64,000 bases of DNA from Palaemon carinicauda (Eukaryota > Arthropoda > Malacostraca > Decapoda > Palaemonidae). Position 1 is the first letter of the stretch; every line of letters begins with the position of its first letter. Both the position numbers and the translations under genes were made by a program. Shown piece after piece: positions 48,483 to 61,204 of the stretch. Location of the stretch: the NCBI RefSeq assembly GCF_036898095.1, contig NC_090744.1:12344158-12408157 (forward strand). The letters run 5' to 3'. The notes below the pieces were generated by a model, which saw only the letters and a program-made list of their open reading frames with translations, had not been told where the DNA came from and made no database searches.

Positions 48483-51400
48483 GATGCTGATCGCCATCGC
48501 GCGACCCTCAACTGCGGATGCTGATCGCCATCGCGCGACCCTCAACTGCGGATGCTGATCGCCATCGCGACCCTCAACTGCGGATGCTGATCGCCATCGC
48601 GCGACCCTCAACTGCGGATGCTGATCGCCATCGCGCGACCCTCAACTGCGGATGCTGATCGCCATCGCGCGACCCTCAACTGCGGATGCTGATCGCCATC
48701 GCGCGACCCTCAACTGCGGATGCTGATCGCCATCGCGCGACCCTCAACTGCGGATGCTGATCGCCATCGCGCGACCCTCAACTGCGGATGCTGATCGCCA
48801 TCGCGCGACCCTCAACTGCGGATGCTGATCGCCATCGCGCGACCCTCAACTGCGGATGCTGATCGCCATCGCGCGACCCTCAACTGCGGATGCTGATCGC
48901 CATCGCGCGACCCTCAACTGCGGATGCTGATCGCCATCGCGCGACCCTCAACTGCGGATGCTGATCGCCATCGCGCGACCCTCAACTGCGGATGCTGATC
49001 GCCATCGCGCGACCCTCAACTGCGGATGCTGATCGCCATCGCCGACCCTCAACTGCGGATGCTGATCGCCATCGCCCGACCCTCAACTGCGGATGCTGAT
49101 CGCCATCGCCCGACCCTCAACTGCGGATGCTGATCGCCATCGCCCGACCCTCAACTGCGGATGCTGATCGCCATCGCCCGACCCTCAACTGCGGATGCTG
49201 ATCGCCATCGCCCGACCCTCAACTGCGGATGCTGATCGCCATCGCCCGACCCTCAACTGCGGATGCTGATCGCCATCGCCCGACCCTCAACTGCGGATGC
49301 TGATCGCCATCGCCCGACCCTCAACTGCGGATGCTGATCGCCATCGCCCGACCCTCAACTGCGGATGCTGATCGCCATCGCCCGACCCTCAACTGCGGAT
49401 GCTGATCGCCATCGCCCGACCCTCAACTGCGGATGCTGATCGCCATCGCCCGACCCTCAACTGCGGATGCTGATCGCCATCGCCCGACCCTCAACTGCGG
49501 ATGCTGATCGCCATCGCCCGACCCTCAACTGCGGATGCTGATCGCCATCGCCCGACCCTCAACTGCGGATGCTGATCGCCATCGCCCGACCCTCAACTGC
49601 GGATGCTGATCGCCATCGCCCGACCCTCAACTGCGGATGCTGATCGCCATCGCCCGACCCTCAACTGCGGATGCTGATCGCCATCGCCCGACCCTCAACT
49701 GCGGATGCTGATCGCCATCGCCCGACCCTCAACTGCGGATGCTGATCGCCATCGCCCGACCCTCAACTGCGGATGCTGATCGCCATCGCCCGACCCTCAA
49801 CTGCGGATGCTGATCGCCATCGCGCGACCCTCAACTGCGGATGCTGATCGCCATCGCGCGACCCTCAACTGCGGATGCTGATCGCCATCGCGCGACCCTC
49901 AACTGCGGATGCTGATCGCCATCGCGCGACCCTCAACTGCGGATGCTGATCGCCATCGCGCGACCCTCAACTGCGGATGCTGATCGCCATCGCGCGACCC
50001 TCAACTGCGGATGCTGATCGCCATCGCGCGACCCTCAACTGCGGATGCTGATCGCCATCGCGCGACCCTCAACTGCGGATGCTGATCGCCATCGCGCGAC
50101 CCTCAACTGCGGATGCTGATCGCCATCGCGCGACCCTCAACTGCGGATGCTGATCGCCATCGCGCGACCCTCAACTGCGGATGCTGATCGCCATCGCGCG
50201 ACCCTCAACTGCGGATGCTGATCGCCATCGCGCGACCCTCAACTGCGGATGCTGATCGCCATCGCGCGACCCTCAACTGCGGATGCTGATCGCCATCGCG
50301 CGACCCTCAACTGCGGATGCTGATCGCCATCGCGCGACCCTCAACTGCGGATGCTGATCGCCATCGCGCGACCCTCAACTGCGGATGCTGATCGCCATCG
50401 CGCGACCCTCAACTGCGGATGCTGATCGCCATCGCGCGACCCTCAACTGCGGATGCTGATCGCCATCGCGCGACCCTCAACTGCGGATGCTGATCGCCAT
50501 CGCGCGACCCTCAACTGCGGATGCTGATCGCCATCGCGCGACCCTCAACTGCGGATGCTGATCGCCATCGCGCGACCCTCAACTGCGGATGCTGATCGCC
50601 ATCGCGCGACCCTCAACTGCGGATGCTGATCGCCATCGCGCGACCCTCAACTGCGGATGCTGATCGCCATCGCGCGACCCTCAACTGCGGATGCTGATCG
50701 CCATCGCGCGACCCTCAACTGCGGATGCTGATCGCCATCGCGCGACCCTCAACTGCGGATGCTGATCGCCATCGCGCGACCCTCAACTGCGGATGCTGAT
50801 CGCCATCGCGCGACCCTCAACTGCGGATGCTGATCGCCATCGCGCGACCCTCAACTGCGGATGCTGATCGCCATCGCGCGACCCTCAACTGCGGATGCTG
50901 ATCGCCATCGCGCGACCCTCAACTGCGGATGCTGATCGCCATCGCGCGACCCTCAACTGCGGATGCTGATCGCCATCGCGCGACCCTCAACTGCGGATGC
51001 TGATCGCCATCGCGCGACCCTCAACTGCGGATGCTGATCGCCATCGCGCGACCCTCAACTGCGGATGCTGATCGCCATCGCGCGACCCTCAACTGCGGAT
51101 GCTGATCGCCATCGCGCGACCCTCAACTGCGGATGCTGATCGCCATCGCGCGACCCTCAACTGCGGATGCTGATCGCCATCGCGCGACCCTCAACTGCGG
51201 ATGCTGATCGCCATCGCGCGACCCTCAACTGCGGATGCTGATCGCCATCGCGCGACCCTCAACTGCGGATGCTGATCGCCATCGCGCGACCCTCAACTGC
51301 GGATGCTGATCGCCATCGCGCGACCCTCAACTGCGGATGCTGATCGCCATCGCGCGACCCTCAACTGCGGATGCTGATCGCCATCGCGCGACCCTCAACT

Positions 51401-54400
51401 GCGGATGCTGATCGCCATCGCGCGACCCTCAACTGCGGATGCTGATCGCCATCGCGCGACCCTCAACTGCGGATGCTGATCGCCATCGCGCGACCCTCAA
51501 CTGCGGATGCTGATCGCCATCGCGCGACCCTCAACTGCGGATGCTGATCGCCATCGCGCGACCCTCAACTGCGGATGCTGATCGCCATCGCGCGACCCTC
51601 AACTGCGGATGCTGATCGCCATCGCGCGACCCTCAACTGCGGATGCTGATCGCCATCGCGCGACCCTCAACTGCGGATGCTGATCGCCATCGCGCGACCC
51701 TCAACTGCGGATGCTGATCGCCATCGCGCGACCCTCAACTGCGGATGCTGATCGCCATCGCGCGACCCTCAACTGCGGATGCTGATCGCCATCGCGCGAC
51801 CCTCAACTGCGGATGCTGATCGCCATCGCGCGACCCTCAACTGCGGATGCTGATCGCCATCGCGCGACCCTCAACTGCGGATGCTGATCGCCATCGCGCG
51901 ACCCTCAACTGCGGATGCTGATCGCCATCGCGCGACCCTCAACTGCGGATGCTGATCGCCATCGCGCGACCCTCAACTGCGGATGCTGATCGCCATCGCG
52001 CGACCCTCAACTGCGGATGCTGATCGCCATCGCGCGACCCTCAACTGCGGATGCTGATCGCCATCGCGCGACCCTCAACTGCGGATGCTGATCGCCATCG
52101 CGCGACCCTCAACTGCGGATGCTGATCGCCATCGCGCGACCCTCAACTGCGGATGCTGATCGCCATCGCGCGACCCTCAACTGCGGATGCTGATCGCCAT
52201 CGCGCGACCCTCAACTGCGGATGCTGATCGCCATCGCGCGACCCTCAACTGCGGATGCTGATCGCCATCGCGCGACCCTCAACTGCGGATGCTGATCGCC
52301 ATCGCGCGACCCTCAACTGCGGATGCTGATCGCCATCGCGCGACCCTCAACTGCGGATGCTGATCGCCATCGCGCGACCCTCAACTGCGGATGCTGATCG
52401 CCATCGCGCGACCCTCAACTGCGGATGCTGATCGCCATCGCGCGACCCTCAACTGCGGATGCTGATCGCCATCGCGCGACCCTCAACTGCGGATGCTGAT
52501 CGCCATCGCGCGACCCTCAACTGCGGATGCTGATCGCCATCGCGCGACCCTCAACTGCGGATGCTGATCGCCATCGCGCGACCCTCAACTGCGGATGCTG
52601 ATCGCCATCGCGCGACCCTCAACTGCGGATGCTGATCGCCATCGCGCGACCCTCAACTGCGGATGCTGATCGCCATCGCGCGACCCTCAACTGCGGATGC
52701 TGATCGCCACCGCGCGACCCTCAACTGCGGATGCTGATCGCCACCGCGCGACCCTCAACTGCGGATGCTGATCGCCACCGCGCGACCCTCAACTGCGGAT
52801 GCTGATCGCCACCGCGCGACCCTCAACTGCGGATGCTGATCGCCACCGCGCGACCCTCAACTGCGGATGCTGATCGCCACCGCGCGACCCTCAACTGCGG
52901 ATGCTGATCGCCACCGCGCGACCCTCAACTGCGGATGCTGATCGCCACCGCGCGACCCTCAACTGCGGATGCTGATCGCCACCGCGCGACCCTCAACTGC
53001 GGATGCTGATCGCCACCGCGCGACCCTCAACTGCGGATGCTGATCGCCACCGCGCGACCCTCAACTGCGGATGCTGATCGCCACCGCGCGACCCTCAACT
53101 GCGGATGCTGATCGCCACCGCGCGACCCTCAACTGCGGATGCTGATCGCCACCGCGCGACCCTCAACTGCGGATGCTGATCGCCACCGCGCGACCCTCAA
53201 CTGCGGATGCTGATCGCCACCGCGCGACCCTCAACTGCGGATGCTGATCGCCACCGCGCGACCCTCAACTGCGGATGCTGATCGCCACCGCGCGACCCTC
53301 AACTGCGGATGCTGATCGCCACCGCGCGACCCTCAACTGCGGATGCTGATCGCCACCGCGCGACCCTCAACTGCGGATGCTGATCGCCACCGCGCGACCC
53401 TCAACTGCGGATGCTGATCGCCACCGCGCGACCCTCAACTGCGGATGCTGATCGCCACCGCGCGACCCTCAACTGCGGATGCTGATCGCCACCGCGCGAC
53501 CCTCAACTGCGGATGCTGATCGCCACCGCGCGACCCTCAACTGCGGATGCTGATCGCCACCGCGCGACCCTCAACTGCGGATGCTGATCGCCACCGCGCG
53601 ACCCTCAACTGCGGATGCTGATCGCCACCGCGCGACCCTCAACTGCGGATGCTGATCGCCACCGCGCGACCCTCAACTGCGGATGCTGATCGCCACCGCG
53701 CGACCCTCAACTGCGGATGCTGATCGCCACCCGCGCGACCCTCAACTGCGGATGCTGATCGCCACCGCGCGACCCTCAACTGCGGATGCTGATCGCCACC
53801 GCGCGACCCTCAACTGCGGATGCTGATCGCCACCGCGCGACCCTCAACTGCGGATGCTGATCGCCACCGCGCGACCCTCAACTGCGGATGCTGATCGCCA
53901 CCGCGCGACCCTCAACTGCGGATGCTGATCGCCACCGCGCGACCCTCAACTGCGGATGCTGATCGCCACCGCGCGACCCTCAACTGCGGATGCTGATCGC
54001 CACCGCGCGACCCTCAACTGCGGATGCTGATCGCCACCGCGCGACCCTCAACTGCGGATGCTGATCGCCACCGCGCGACCCTCAACTGCGGATGCTGATC
54101 GCCACCGCGCGACCCTCAACTGCGGATGCTGATCGCCACCGCGCGACCCTCAACTGCGGATGCTGATCGCCACCGCGCGACCCTCAACTGCGGATGCTGA
54201 TCGCCACCGCGCGACCCTCAACTGCGGATGCTGATCGCCACCGCGCGACCCTCAACTGCGGATGCTGATCGCCACCGCGCGACCCTCAACTGCGGATGCT
54301 GATCGCCACCGCGCGACCCTCAACTGCGGATGCTGATCGCCACCGCGCGACCCTCAACTGCGGATGCTGATCGCCACCGCGCGACCCTCAACTGCGGATG

Positions 54401-55162
54401 CTGATCGCCACCGCGCGACCCTCAACTGCGGATGCTGATCGCCACCGCGCGACCCTCAACTGCGGATGCTGATCGCCACCGCGCGACCCTCAACTGCGGA
54501 TGCTGATCGCCACCGCGCGACCCTCAACTGCGGATGCTGATCGCCACCGCGCGACCCTCAACTGCGGATGCTGATCGCCACCGCGCGACCCTCAACTGCG
54601 GATGCTGATCGCCACCGCGCGACCCTCAACTGCGGATGCTGATCGCCACCGCGCGACCCTCAACTGCGGATGCTGATCGCCACCGCGCGACCCTCAACTG
54701 CGGATGCTGATCGCCACCGCGCGACCCTCAACTGCGGATGCTGATCGCCATCGCGCGACCCTCAACTGCGGATGCTGATCGCCATCGCGCGACCCTCAAC
54801 TGCGGATGCTGATCGCCATCGCGCGACCCTCAACTGCGGATGCTGATCGCCATCGCGCGACCCTCAACTGCGGATGCTGATCGCCATCGCGCGACCCTCA
54901 ACTGCGGATGCTGATCGCCATCGCGCGACCCTCAACTGCGGATGCTGATCGCCATCGCGCGACCCTCAACTGCGGATGCTGATCGCCATCGCGCGACCCT
55001 CAACTGCGGATGCTGATCGCCATCGCGCGACCCTCAACTGCGGATGCTGATCGCCATCGCGCGACCCTCAACTGCGGATGCTGATCGCCATCGCGCGACC
55101 CTCAACTGCGGATGCTGATCGCCATCGCGCGACCCTCAACTGCGGATGCTGATCGCACGACC
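48483..55162. repeat. 34-bp satellite-like array, about 196 units
   Basis: 6.7 kb of the unit GATGCTGATCGCCATCGCGC + GACCCTCAACTGCG. Because 34 is not a multiple of three and GGA-TGC-TGA arises at each junction, no frame stays open, although one unit alone reads ADADRHRATLN. Units are grouped in homogenised blocks: CATCGCGCG (to about 49030), CATCGCCCG (about 49069-49810), CATCGCGCG (to about 52700), CACCGCGCG (about 52707-54720), then CATCGCGCG again. Rare length variants: a 32-bp unit near 48566, a 33-bp unit near 49040 and a 35-bp unit near 53731. Confidence 0.97.
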
Positions 55163-56542
55163 CTGCATGATCGCCCGCTTACGCATGCTGCTCCTCATCG
55201 CTCAACCCTGAACGATCGCCCTCCTGCGGATGCTGATCGCCATCGCACCCTTTCACGCGATCATTCACCTGCGCATGCTGCTCGCCATCGCACCACCCTG
55301 CACGATCGCCCGCTTACGCATGCTGCTCCTCATCGCACCACCCTGAACGATCGCCCTCCTGCGGATGCTGATCACCATCGCACCCTTTCACGCGATCATT
55401 CACCTGCGCATGCTGCTCGCCATCGCACAACCCTGCACGATCGCCCGCTTACGCATGCTGCTCCTCATCGCACCACCCTGAACGATCGCCCTCCTGCGGA
55501 TGCTGATCACCATCGCACCCTTTCACGCGATCATTCACCTGCGCATGCTGCTCGCCATCGCACAACCCTGCACGATTGCCCGCTTACGCATGCTGCTCCT
55601 CATCGCTCAACCCTGAACGATCGCCCTCCTGCGGATGCTGATCGCCATCGCACCCTTTCACGCGATCATTCACCTGCGCATGCTGCTCGCCATCGCACCA
55701 CCCTGCACGATCGCCCTCCTGCGGATGCTGATCACCATCGCACCCTTTCACGCGATCATTCACCTGCGCATGCTGCTCGCCATCGCACAACCCTGCACGA
55801 TCGCCCGCTTACGCATGCTGCTCCTCATCGCACCACCCTGAACGATCGCCCTCCTGCGGATGCTGATCACCATCGCACCCTTTCACGCGATCATTCACCT
55901 GCGCATGCTGCTCGCCATCGCACAACCCTGCACGATTGCCCGCTTACGCATGCTGCTCCTCATCGCACAACCCTGAACGATCGCCCTCATGCGGATGCTG
56001 ATCACCATCGCACCGTTTCACGCGATCATTCACCTACACATGCTGCTCGCCATCGCTTACCGCCAGCGATCTTCTTCACCTACGCGGCAGCACGATCCCT
56101 CGCCGTCACGCTATCGCTTGCGTTCGTCGCCTCGAACACGTGTTCATTTACCTGCCCACCCTCACGCCCATTCGCCTGCGCGCCCGCGCGATCGTTCGCC
56201 CGCGCGATCGCCTGCGCGCCTGCGCGCCTGCGCGACCGCTCGCCTGCGCGCCCCCCGCGCGACCGCTCGCCTGCGCGCCCCGCGCGACCGCTCGCCTGCG
56301 CGCCCGCGCGACTGCTCGCCTGCGCGCCCGCGCTACCGCTCGCCTGCGCGCCTGTGCGCCCGCGCGACCATTCGCCTTTCGCGCGACCATTCGCGACCGT
56401 TCGCCCTCGCGCGACCGTTCGCCCTCGCGCGACCCGTTCGCCCTCGCGCGACCGTTCGCCCTCGCGCGACCATAGTTCGCGGCGAATTTCACAGCCGGTG
56501 GTAGCAGCAGGGACGCGTGCTCCTAGGCGGCACTCGGGATAA
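55112..56542 (+). pseudogene. Arg/His-rich repeat protein relic (gag-like)
   Basis: 476 open codons starting inside the last 34-bp units, so the initiator is an accident of the array and the true 5' end is lost. The first 310 codons are 45-aa repeats made of three related 15-aa modules (ADADHHRTLSRDHSP, AHAARHRTTLHDRPL and THAAPHRTTLNDRPP types). Then comes an Arg/Ala/Pro stretch (RDRSPAR-type) to PVVAAGTRAPRRHSG. Low-complexity basic proteins like this occur as gag segments; no enzyme motif is seen. Confidence 0.5.
55163..56060. repeat. 135-bp (3 x 45 bp) in-frame tandem repeat
   Basis: The phrase CTCCTGCGGATGCTGATC recurs at 55221, 55356, 55491 and 55626, 135 bp apart, then after 90 bp at 55716 where one 45-bp module is missing. 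The 45-bp modules share CATGCTGCTC(G/C)TCATCGCA and are in frame. The upstream 34-bp unit looks like one such module minus 11 bp. Confidence 0.93.
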
Positions 56543-56560
56543 CCTCCATCCAAGCACAGG

Positions 56561-56989
56561 TTGGTAGTGCAGGACGAAGACAGGTCAGTACAGCATTCTT
56601 CCCCACCTTCTTTTCAGGCAGGAACCGTCGTGTCCACTCCAAAGGATCGCCCGATCCCTTTCACCTTAGCGAGGATTTCGGACTCTGTGTCCTTGGAGCA
56701 GCAGACATGGTTTGATCCGCTGGCACGGGCGTTAATGAGGGTTATGAAACCAGCACTCGCCGGCCAGGGTAACAAACCAGCGGCTGTCTCTCCTACGCTG
56801 AAGAGAAAGAGAGGAGTGGACTTCGTGGTCTCCATCGGACAAGGGGTGACTGCTTACCTCTTCCTCTGGGAGCTTACCAGGTTCTTTCCCTCCTCGGTTA
56901 CGGCCCGAGGTTTGGTTCAAGGAAGCTACAGGAAGATCAAGGGTACTTTCCTCCTCTCGAGCTCAGGCACCTTGGCCTTTCGTCGTTAA
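56561..56989 (+). pseudogene. Gag-like fragment downstream of the repeat arrays
   Basis: 142 open codons. After an acidic start come KDRPIPFTLARISDSVSLEQ, TWFDPLARALMRVMKPA and a mixed hydrophobic region (AYLFLWELTRFF). It is not low-complexity, unlike its neighbours. I do not recognise the domain; by place it is the C-terminal part of the gag-like gene. The next frame (57066-57374: LEKSFVFAQGQRLRQLLCG to the basic QPRRPKLSATT) continues the same gene after a frameshift. Confidence 0.45.
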
Positions 56990-57065
56990 GTATCTACTTG
57001 CGGACAAGCTCGATGTTGTACCATCTGGACGCGCTGACTGAAGGCTTCCTTCGGGTGTCTCATCT

Positions 57066-57374
57066 GTGGAGGTCAACGACCTCAGACACCCTTCCATCCT
57101 TGAGAAGAGTTTTGTCTTTGCCCAAGGACAGAGACTTAGACAGCTGCTGTGCGGAGTAAATCGACTTCCGGTTTCACTCCTCCAAGGCGCTTTCTTCCAG
57201 ACTCTGCAGGGCTCCAGCTCCCTTTTCTTTCAACCACGTCGGCCTAAGTTATCGGCTACGACAACTGGGACAAGGTGTCCAATTGCAGTTTCCTCCTGTC
57301 AGGAACAGATGGCACGGGAGACTCCCCCGGGGGGGCATAGTCCTAAAAGGAGTTCACGAACTCTAGGATTGTAG
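57066..57374 (+). pseudogene. Gag-like C-terminal fragment
   Basis: 102 codons: VNRLPVSLLQGAFFQTLQGS followed by SSSLFFQPRRPKLSATTTGT and a Gly/Pro/Arg-rich end. Probably the tail of the same decayed gene as 56561-56989, in another frame. Confidence 0.4.
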
Positions 57375-57649
57375 GTTTTTTCGCTGGGAGGATGCTTAAG
57401 GTTACTCATCCGAATGACAGCTTCCCGATGCCCATTCCCGCACAATCTCTGTGAGTAGCCAAGGATATCGCGCCTGCCGTCTCTGTCAGCGAATTCAGTG
57501 TCTCTGAACCTCTATGCCATAGCATCAGCAGAGTTGCCCGGTTGGGCAGAATGATCCATACCTTAGGCGAAGGTCTTCCTTAGGATCATCGACGGCTTCA
57601 CCCCCGGCCCCCTCAGTCGATCCTTTCTTGTAAGGAAGGATCTGAGAGG

Positions 57650-57900
57650 GGATGTCCATAGTCGACCTCTCAGCCCTGATCAAGTTTGTCGAACAAACTT
57701 CGGCCAGCGTAGACCAGCAGAATCGATCAGACTGGTAACGAGGCGACAGGACTCCTTTAACCCTGGATCGGAAGGACGGGTACTTTCAGTTTCCATTCCA
57801 TCCATCTTCCAGGGTGCTCGTCGATTCAGCCTAAACTGCAAGTATTCCTGCTTATGATGCATTGTGGCTATCCCCGCCGTGGCATAGCAGGTTTGTTTCC
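57650..57900 (+). pseudogene. Reverse transcriptase relic
   Basis: The frame from about 57650 reads MSIVDLSALIKFVEQTSA, equivalent to the VLDVSALN-FV-KQT segment of DIRS-type RT. After a stop and frame change it reads DRKDGYFQFPFHPSSR, equivalent to DLKDAYF-IPIHPSS. Two motifs in the right order and spacing support an RT relic, more DIRS-like than Gypsy-like. No YxDD box survives before the gap. Confidence 0.6.
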
Positions 57901-58121
57901 CCAGAGAACTCTCCCTGCCTTCCTCTTGGCCGCTCAGGTGCAGACTTCCGCCTCCTCTGCTGTTTGGAGGGCTGGTCAACTCCGGTAGGCTCGGGTTTCG
58001 ACCTTCTTCAGCGCCGGGAAAAAGCTTCCGGATGCTGACCATGAGTGTGGGCTCATGGTATTTTGCTTGGAGCCTTCTCTTCCTCTGCCTCAACATCCAG
58101 AGTATCTGGCCATGATATTGA

Positions 58122-58231
58122 GTCAACGGCCTTACCACGTTGGAAACCCCGCTTCTCGTCCGTCCAGCGAGGTTAAGCAACGTCGGTACTTGGATGGGTG
58201 ACCACCTGGGGACGCCAGATTCTGTTACCAC
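58122..58231 (+). rRNA. 5S rRNA-like sequence (pseudogene or 5S-derived insertion)
   Basis: Starts GTCAACGGCCTTACCACGTT and contains TTCTCGTCCGTCCAGCGAGG, TTAAGCAACGTCGG and TACTTGGATGGGTGACCACC, all in the order and spacing of eukaryotic 5S rRNA (A-box, intermediate element and C-box regions). About 10 bases expected between ACGTCGG and TACTTGG are missing, and the 3' end (GATTCTGTTACCAC) is diverged. It is therefore probably a pseudogene, lying inside the decayed RT region. Confidence 0.8.
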
Positions 58232-58500
58232 ATCCTCCGAGCCTTCCTTTCGTTGACTGTGGCAAGATTGAGGAGAGTCGCAGTACCTGTTCTCAGTCAA
58301 GCAGAGTTTTCAGCCCTACCTTGGAACGTTTCCTAGTTCTTCTTTCCTCATTGACCCGTTTATAGTCCGAACCGGTCGCCTCAGGATAAGTTCCATGTGG
58401 GGCGATCCAAGTTCCGGTGGCTTCAGGCAATGTTTAACCGGACTCCCTGGCCCTATGGGACCAGCGGAACTATTAAACCTGCAATGGGTGTTGACCTATG

Positions 58501-59000
58501 NNNNNNNNNNNNNNNNNNNNNNNNNNNNNNNNNNNNNNNNNNNNNNNNNNNNNNNNNNNNNNNNNNNNNNNNNNNNNNNNNNNNNNNNNNNNNNNNNNNN
58601 NNNNNNNNNNNNNNNNNNNNNNNNNNNNNNNNNNNNNNNNNNNNNNNNNNNNNNNNNNNNNNNNNNNNNNNNNNNNNNNNNNNNNNNNNNNNNNNNNNNN
58701 NNNNNNNNNNNNNNNNNNNNNNNNNNNNNNNNNNNNNNNNNNNNNNNNNNNNNNNNNNNNNNNNNNNNNNNNNNNNNNNNNNNNNNNNNNNNNNNNNNNN
58801 NNNNNNNNNNNNNNNNNNNNNNNNNNNNNNNNNNNNNNNNNNNNNNNNNNNNNNNNNNNNNNNNNNNNNNNNNNNNNNNNNNNNNNNNNNNNNNNNNNNN
58901 NNNNNNNNNNNNNNNNNNNNNNNNNNNNNNNNNNNNNNNNNNNNNNNNNNNNNNNNNNNNNNNNNNNNNNNNNNNNNNNNNNNNNNNNNNNNNNNNNNNN
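58501..59000. other. Assembly gap (500 N)
   Basis: Exactly 500 N, nominal size. It removes whatever followed the relic retroelement on its 3' side. Confidence 1.
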
Positions 59001-59194
59001 ACCTCATCAGCTGTTTGTTGTGTCTGAGGGAGGTTTGTGGGGGGGGGGGAGTGGGTGGCTTAAGTAACTATCTTTTCCTTGGTTACTGTTTTATTCACTT
59101 ATTTATTGTTCTGTTTCTTTAGGCTAATAATGCATTTCTTTGTCTATATGTAATTCATAGCAATACTTATTTCCTACTCAAATGGATCTATGTA

Positions 59195-59197
<3 letters not shown>

Positions 59198-59254
<57 letters not shown>
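59198..59254. repeat. (CT)n microsatellite
   Basis: About 28 CT units. A second (CT)n lies at 60119-60166. Confidence 0.97.
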
Positions 59255-59258
<4 letters not shown>

Positions 59259-59259
59259 C

Positions 59260-59770
59260 TTCACTTCATCTCTTCCTACGTCTATTGACGCAAAGGGCCT
59301 CGGTTAGAATTCGCCAGTCATCTCTATCTTGAGCTTTTAATTCAATATTCTCCATTCAATGTCTACTTTGCTCTTCATATTCCTCAGCCATGTATGTCTG
59401 GGACTTCCAACTCTTTCTAGTGCCTTTAGGAGCCCAGTTGAAAGTTTGGTGGACTAATCTCTCTTGGGGGTGTGCGAAGAGCATGTCCAAACCATCTCCA
59501 TCTACCCCTCACCATGATCTCATCCACAAATGGCATTCGATTAATCTCTCTTATAGTTACATTTCTAATCCTGCCCCGCCATTTACCTCCCAATATCCTT
59601 GTGAGGACTCTTTTCTCAAATATACTAAATCTATTGTTTCGTTGTCATACCATGACTTACATCCCTGTAGTAACAATCGGTCTCACTAAACTGATATATA
59701 GTCTGATTTTTATATGTAATTTCAAGCCATTCGATTTCCTAGTTTGACTTAAACCTAGCCATTGTCTAAT
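59260..59770 (-). mobile_element. LINE ORF2 C-terminal relic (RTE-like)
   Basis: Minus-strand frames, interrupted by stops, read LVHQTFNWAPKGTRK, then TYMAEEYEEQS and KAQDRDDWRILTEALCVN. This corresponds to the WAP-GKR-RGRP-TW and AQDR--WR blocks at the end of RTE-type LINE proteins. A shorter piece of the same family is at about 13060-13140. Confidence 0.7.
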
Positions 59771-60115
59771 TTGCTATTTTTCAATCTTTCACTAAACTTA
59801 ATTCTAAAGACCCTGTATTAAAGGCTATAGTTCCTAAAGTACTGACAGAAGTTAACTGAATTTTAAGGATTTTTCTAAAAGAGATCTTAGTATAACTGCT
59901 TGTGTGATCTTAGTGCAACATGTTCAAAACAATTTAGTGATTAATTAATTTTATATGAAAGTCGAGGAATCAAATACATTCAACGCCGTAATAAAGGTTT
60001 TATGTTGATTAAAATTAAACCATTTATAGCTCGTTAATTCTAATTTTAATCTTGAAGTAGAGTATTGTTTTGATATTTGGCACCATGTGGCAATTGTTTT
60101 CGTCTAAGCACCCAG

Positions 60116-60171
<56 letters not shown>

Positions 60172-60330
60172 GTTCTTCCATCCTTTAGCAATATTTTGTT
60201 TATATTATAAAGTGCTAAAGCTTTGACATGTAGTTTAAAAAACTATATTTGGAGAAAAAAATGAGGAATATATACATAGGGTATCAAAACGTCGAGAAAT
60301 AAACTATTGTATATACAAGGTATCGAATCA

Positions 60331-60375
<45 letters not shown>

Positions 60376-60545
60376 GAGAGAGAGATGAGAGAGAGAGACC
60401 GTTACTCGTGGCCTGACCGGAAACTAATTTCTTCTTTTATTGTTTTCCTTCCTGCGTTAATTCTATTATTTCTTGACACAATCGTTGATATTTTAATGTT
60501 TCCTTTCGATTAATATTATTCAAAGATACTTTGAGTGTTTCTTCT
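59771..60545. other. AT-rich sequence with (CT)n and (GA)n
   Basis: Contains (CT)n at 60119-60166 and (GA)n at 60333-60397 (with small interruptions). No gene seen. Confidence 0.5.
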
Positions 60546-60865
60546 TCTTCTTCTTCTTGTCTTGGGTTAGAGTTCTCTTGCTTGAGGGTACACTCGGGAT
60601 CAATATTCTGTCTTATTTCTCTTCCTCTTTTTTTATTTAGTGTTTATAGTTTATATATGAAAGAATTATTTTAATGTTGTTACTATTCTTAAGATATTAC
60701 ATTCCAATTGTTCATTATCTCTCTTGTAGTTTATTTATTTCCTTATTTCCTCTCCTCACTGGGCTATTTTTCCCTGTTGGAGTCGTTGGTTTATAGCATC
60801 CTGCTTTTCCAACTAGGGTTGTAGCTTGGGGTTTGCTGTGAGTGACCAGACGTATCATTATATTA

Positions 60866-60915
<50 letters not shown>
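60546..60915 (+). mobile_element. LINE 3' end followed by (ATT)n
   Basis: GGGTTAGAGTTCTCTTGC, CACTGGGCTATTTTTCCCTG and CCAACTAGGGTTGTAGC as in the other copies. The tip is followed by GTTTGCTGTGAGTGACCAGACG (also seen near 63421) before an (ATT)n at 60862-60915. Confidence 0.7.
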
Positions 60916-61055
60916 GGCCTAGCTGGATATTTGGCTATGAGTTTTAATAGTTCCATACATATATGGCAACGCTGGTGATATTGTGCAAACCTTTTTTATC
61001 AGATCTTTTTAGTAACTAACTTTTTTGTTGTAATTACTATTCACAAACTCATAGG

Positions 61056-61061
<6 letters not shown>

Positions 61062-61127
<66 letters not shown>

Positions 61128-61156
61128 AACACACACATATATATATATAAATATAA

Positions 61157-61195
<39 letters not shown>
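61062..61195. repeat. (TA)n microsatellites
   Basis: Two long TA runs (about 61062-61123 and 61156-61195) separated by ACAAACACACAC. Further TA runs are at 61920-61998, 62265-62344 and 63297-63324. Confidence 0.97.
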
Positions 61196-61198
<3 letters not shown>

Positions 61199-61204
61199 TA
61201 TATA

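Noticed and set aside
48483..55162. CRISPR array
   Set aside because: Units are contiguous 34-bp repeats without unique spacers, and the genome is eukaryotic.
55112..56542. A functional 476-aa host protein
   Set aside because: The start codon lies in the satellite array, the composition is repeat-driven, and neighbours are frameshifted gag-like relics.
57680..58300. 206-codon minus-strand ORF as a gene
   Set aside because: It is the antisense of the RT relic and 5S-like sequence, with no recognisable domain.
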